This document shows, piece after piece, positions 27,886 to 29,414 of a DNA stretch of 29,414 nucleotides. The stretch is from contig MU130262.1 in assembly GCA_015039465.1 (NCBI GenBank), positions 1-29,414 on the forward strand, in the 5' to 3' direction. Positions within the stretch are counted from its first letter, which is position 1; every line of letters begins with the position of its first letter. The stretch comes from Phlegmacium glaucopus. Lineage: Eukaryota; Basidiomycota; Agaricomycetes; Agaricales; Cortinariaceae. The notes under the pieces are model-generated. The model did not search any database and was not told the origin of the DNA. It was given only the letters and a program-made list of their open reading frames with translations. The translations under genes and the position numbers were made by a program.

Positions 27886-28371
27886 TCATTCGGCAGTCTC
27901 CATTGTTGGGGCATTGTTGTGTTCGATGAAGGGTAAATCATCGACGAAGAGGTCCGTAAAAAGGTCGGGATTGGATTGGGCCATCTGATCGGGTTTTCGA
28001 CGACAAGGTCTCTCGCTGAAGTCTGGTCGATCCATACTGTAGCTGGGTCCTGCAGTAAATGCACGGAGTCGCCTTGCTTTCCGTTCTTCATAGGCATGGC
28101 GACTAGATTTACGATGATCGAGGAGTAGACTAATGACTTCCTTATTGTTCTCAGCTTGTAGGGTAGCGGATTGATAGTCATGAACGTCGTGTGTAAGTCC
28201 AACTTGCTCAGGAGTGATGAAGAATTCGCGGAGAAAGATGGGGTGTGTGGAGATCTCAACGACGGTTTCTTCAGGTTTTTCATACAAAAAAATCTGACTA
28301 ATACGGTGTGATGTAGTAGTTTGTACTACCGTAGAAATAGGTATTATATTTGATGCGAGAGGAAGGGACAC
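27886..28371 (-). CDS. Hypothetical ORF, possible Gag-like fragment of a degraded retroelement
   Basis: A 161-codon open frame that begins at a GTG directly behind an AG acceptor (ACGGACAG), so its start lies in an unlocated upstream exon or it is non-coding at the 5' side; the first in-frame ATG is far inside. Residue composition is plausible: TLQAENNKEVISLLLDHRKS, an Arg-rich helix (YEERKARRLRAFTAGPSYS), RPDFSERPCRRKPDQMAQ, then an acidic end (LFTDLFVDDLPFIEH). The pattern of a helix, a basic stretch and an acidic tail recalls small Gag-like ORFs of fungal retroelements, but I cannot name it. An intron with donor GTAAGT at 28471 may precede it. Confidence 0.4.
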   Translation of the reverse strand: MSLPLASNIIPISTVVQTTTSHRISQIFLYEKPEETVVEISTHPIFLREFFITPEQVGLTHDVHDYQSATLQAENNKEVISLLLDHRKSSRHAYEERKARRLRAFTAGPSYSMDRPDFSERPCRRKPDQMAQSNPDLFTDLFVDDLPFIEHNNAPTMETAE

Positions 28372-29414
28372 TGTCCGTTTCGGTGTTCAAGCAGGGGATC
28401 TCGGATGGGAGAGTTTTAGATAGTACAAGCCTTCTCGGTAACGGACCTTCGTTACTCCGAGAAACTTACTTGTATTTTCTTTTGTAGCAGTAGAAATAGA
28501 ACTCGTGATATGAGTCCTTTGAGAATGAAATTGAGGGGGAGTAATCAACTGATTTATTACGGTACAAAAGTCCAGTATTTAAGCGAAATAGGACAATGAG
28601 AGAGATTGTGTGTGGCATACACTAAATACAACGTGTTTCGTTGGGCCGTCTGGCGGCCCTATCCCATTCCGGTAATATTTTATGGGTCCATTGTTCAACT
28701 TTTTTTTTTTTTTTTTTTTAACCGCTTAACGTCGGTAGTTTACTCATAAATAGGATTTCCGATGTAACAAGGTCATGACCGATAGGGATAGGTATAGGGG
28801 ATAAGATAGGTAGTAAGGAGCTGCAGATATCCTAGGAGTCGTCTAGGCTTATACCGGAAAAGGTAGTTAGGTCGTATGGTTGCTAATTTAGGCTTTGTAA
28901 GAGCGACTGCCAGCAGGTAGTTAAGCACGCATATTCGTTCCCTTAGCCGTTCTTTAAAGAGTTCATGGGCTACTAGTGGCCGCCATAATTATCGCAGAAC
29001 TTACTGTGATCATAGCTCCAGCGGTTATGCGTTATTTTCCAGCTTTCTGAACGGTGTAAGCACCTGAACTACTTCTATGGAGACTTTATTCCTGTTTACA
29101 GTAAGTCAGGTGTGCGTATCCTTTAGCCTTGTTTATTTGTTCTGCATGGTAAAGTCTTTTCTTTGGGAGTTTCACACATCGGCTCGGGCCTAAGGGTTGA
29201 TGCGCCTGCCGTACGTATGCCTGTTTGCTAGCAACGTAAAGGGTAACCAGAGCCTATTGCGCAACGTGTACTAGTTCTCATCTAAGCCTTTCTTGAAACT
29301 ATTAGTAACCTTTTGCCTCTTTTGTTCTATGGGCTTCAAACAATTTCCTTAACTAACTGACCCTTCAGTTATAAATATGGGGGGGAGTCCACATTCCTTT
29401 CATTAAGGAAATGA
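28372..29414. other. Non-coding flank, possible LTR or promoter remnant
   Basis: On the minus strand, 28600-28540 holds a TTAAATA box, then GTACCGTAATAAATCAG (an AATAAA signal), as seen near the R/U5 part of retroelement LTRs. A T22 tract lies at 28699-28720. Near the end, TATAAATATGGGGGGG (29371-29386) resembles a TATA element followed by a G-run. No repeated LTR pair could be demonstrated in the window, so the label is tentative. Confidence 0.25.
28432..28463. repeat. Strong hairpin beside a predicted splice donor
   Basis: TTCTCGGTAACG pairs with CGTTACTCCGAGAA (one bulged base) around a GACCTT loop. On the minus strand the hairpin begins within five bases of the GTAAGT donor at 28471. Confidence 0.6.

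Overview
The window looks like a nuclear contig from a mushroom-forming basidiomycete (Agaricomycetes). The evidence is dense genes split by introns of about 50 bp with GT/AG ends, fragments of the NACHT-type NLR genes that are abundant in these fungi, a tyrosine-recombinase (DIRS-type) retrotransposon whose Gag and zinc-knuckle proteins have the usual Agaricomycete form, and several protein families I know only from this class. No bacterial, viral, organellar, rRNA or tRNA signal was seen. All family recognition is from memory; no database search was run.

Left part (1-14653): a four-gene island. (i) A 15-exon gene on the minus strand (5606 to 1107, about 1250 aa) has a degenerate JmjC/cupin-like core that seems to lack the metal-binding residues. 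(ii) A plus-strand gene (7350-10635, 449 aa once an insertion is discounted) has an eight-cysteine zinc finger, a His/Cys pair placed like a caspase/CHAT dyad, and a C-terminal zinc ribbon. Its zinc-finger exon is split by a 1.63-kb hAT-like element (7667-9299) with a perfect 8-bp target duplication GTAGCGGC. The element carries a 20-bp-period palindromic array and intron-like segments with hairpins near their 5' ends. (iii) An eight-exon minus-strand gene (13239 to 11378) has an acidic disordered N-terminus and an unrecognised C-terminal domain. (iv) A six-exon plus-strand gene (13467-14653, 308 aa) belongs to an unnamed fungal family. Genes i/ii and iii/iv are divergent pairs; ii and iii converge. 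A tandem array of stem-loop units lies between i and ii.

Middle (15003-24255): transposons and immune-receptor debris. A TA-flanked MITE with terminal inverted repeats is followed by a roughly 150-bp repeat, an NLR fragment without its P-loop, and then a DIRS-type element: Gag, a heptamer satellite, zinc knuckle, an intact reverse transcriptase/RNase H, a duplicated and broken RT/RNase H segment, and an intact tyrosine recombinase. A diverged second copy of the roughly 150-bp repeat follows the recombinase, so the two copies bracket both the NLR fragment and the retroelement.

Right part (24256-29414): two more degenerate NLR remnants, one unrecognised exon-like ORF, a five-exon minus-strand gene (27515 to 26750) of a known but unnamed Agaricomycete family carrying a 1-bp frameshift, and a minus-strand ORF (28371 to 27886) with an upstream intron that may belong to a degraded retroelement. 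The island genes probably act in the nucleus (zinc fingers, JmjC fold, basic/acidic disordered tails), but no pathway can be assigned from sequence alone.
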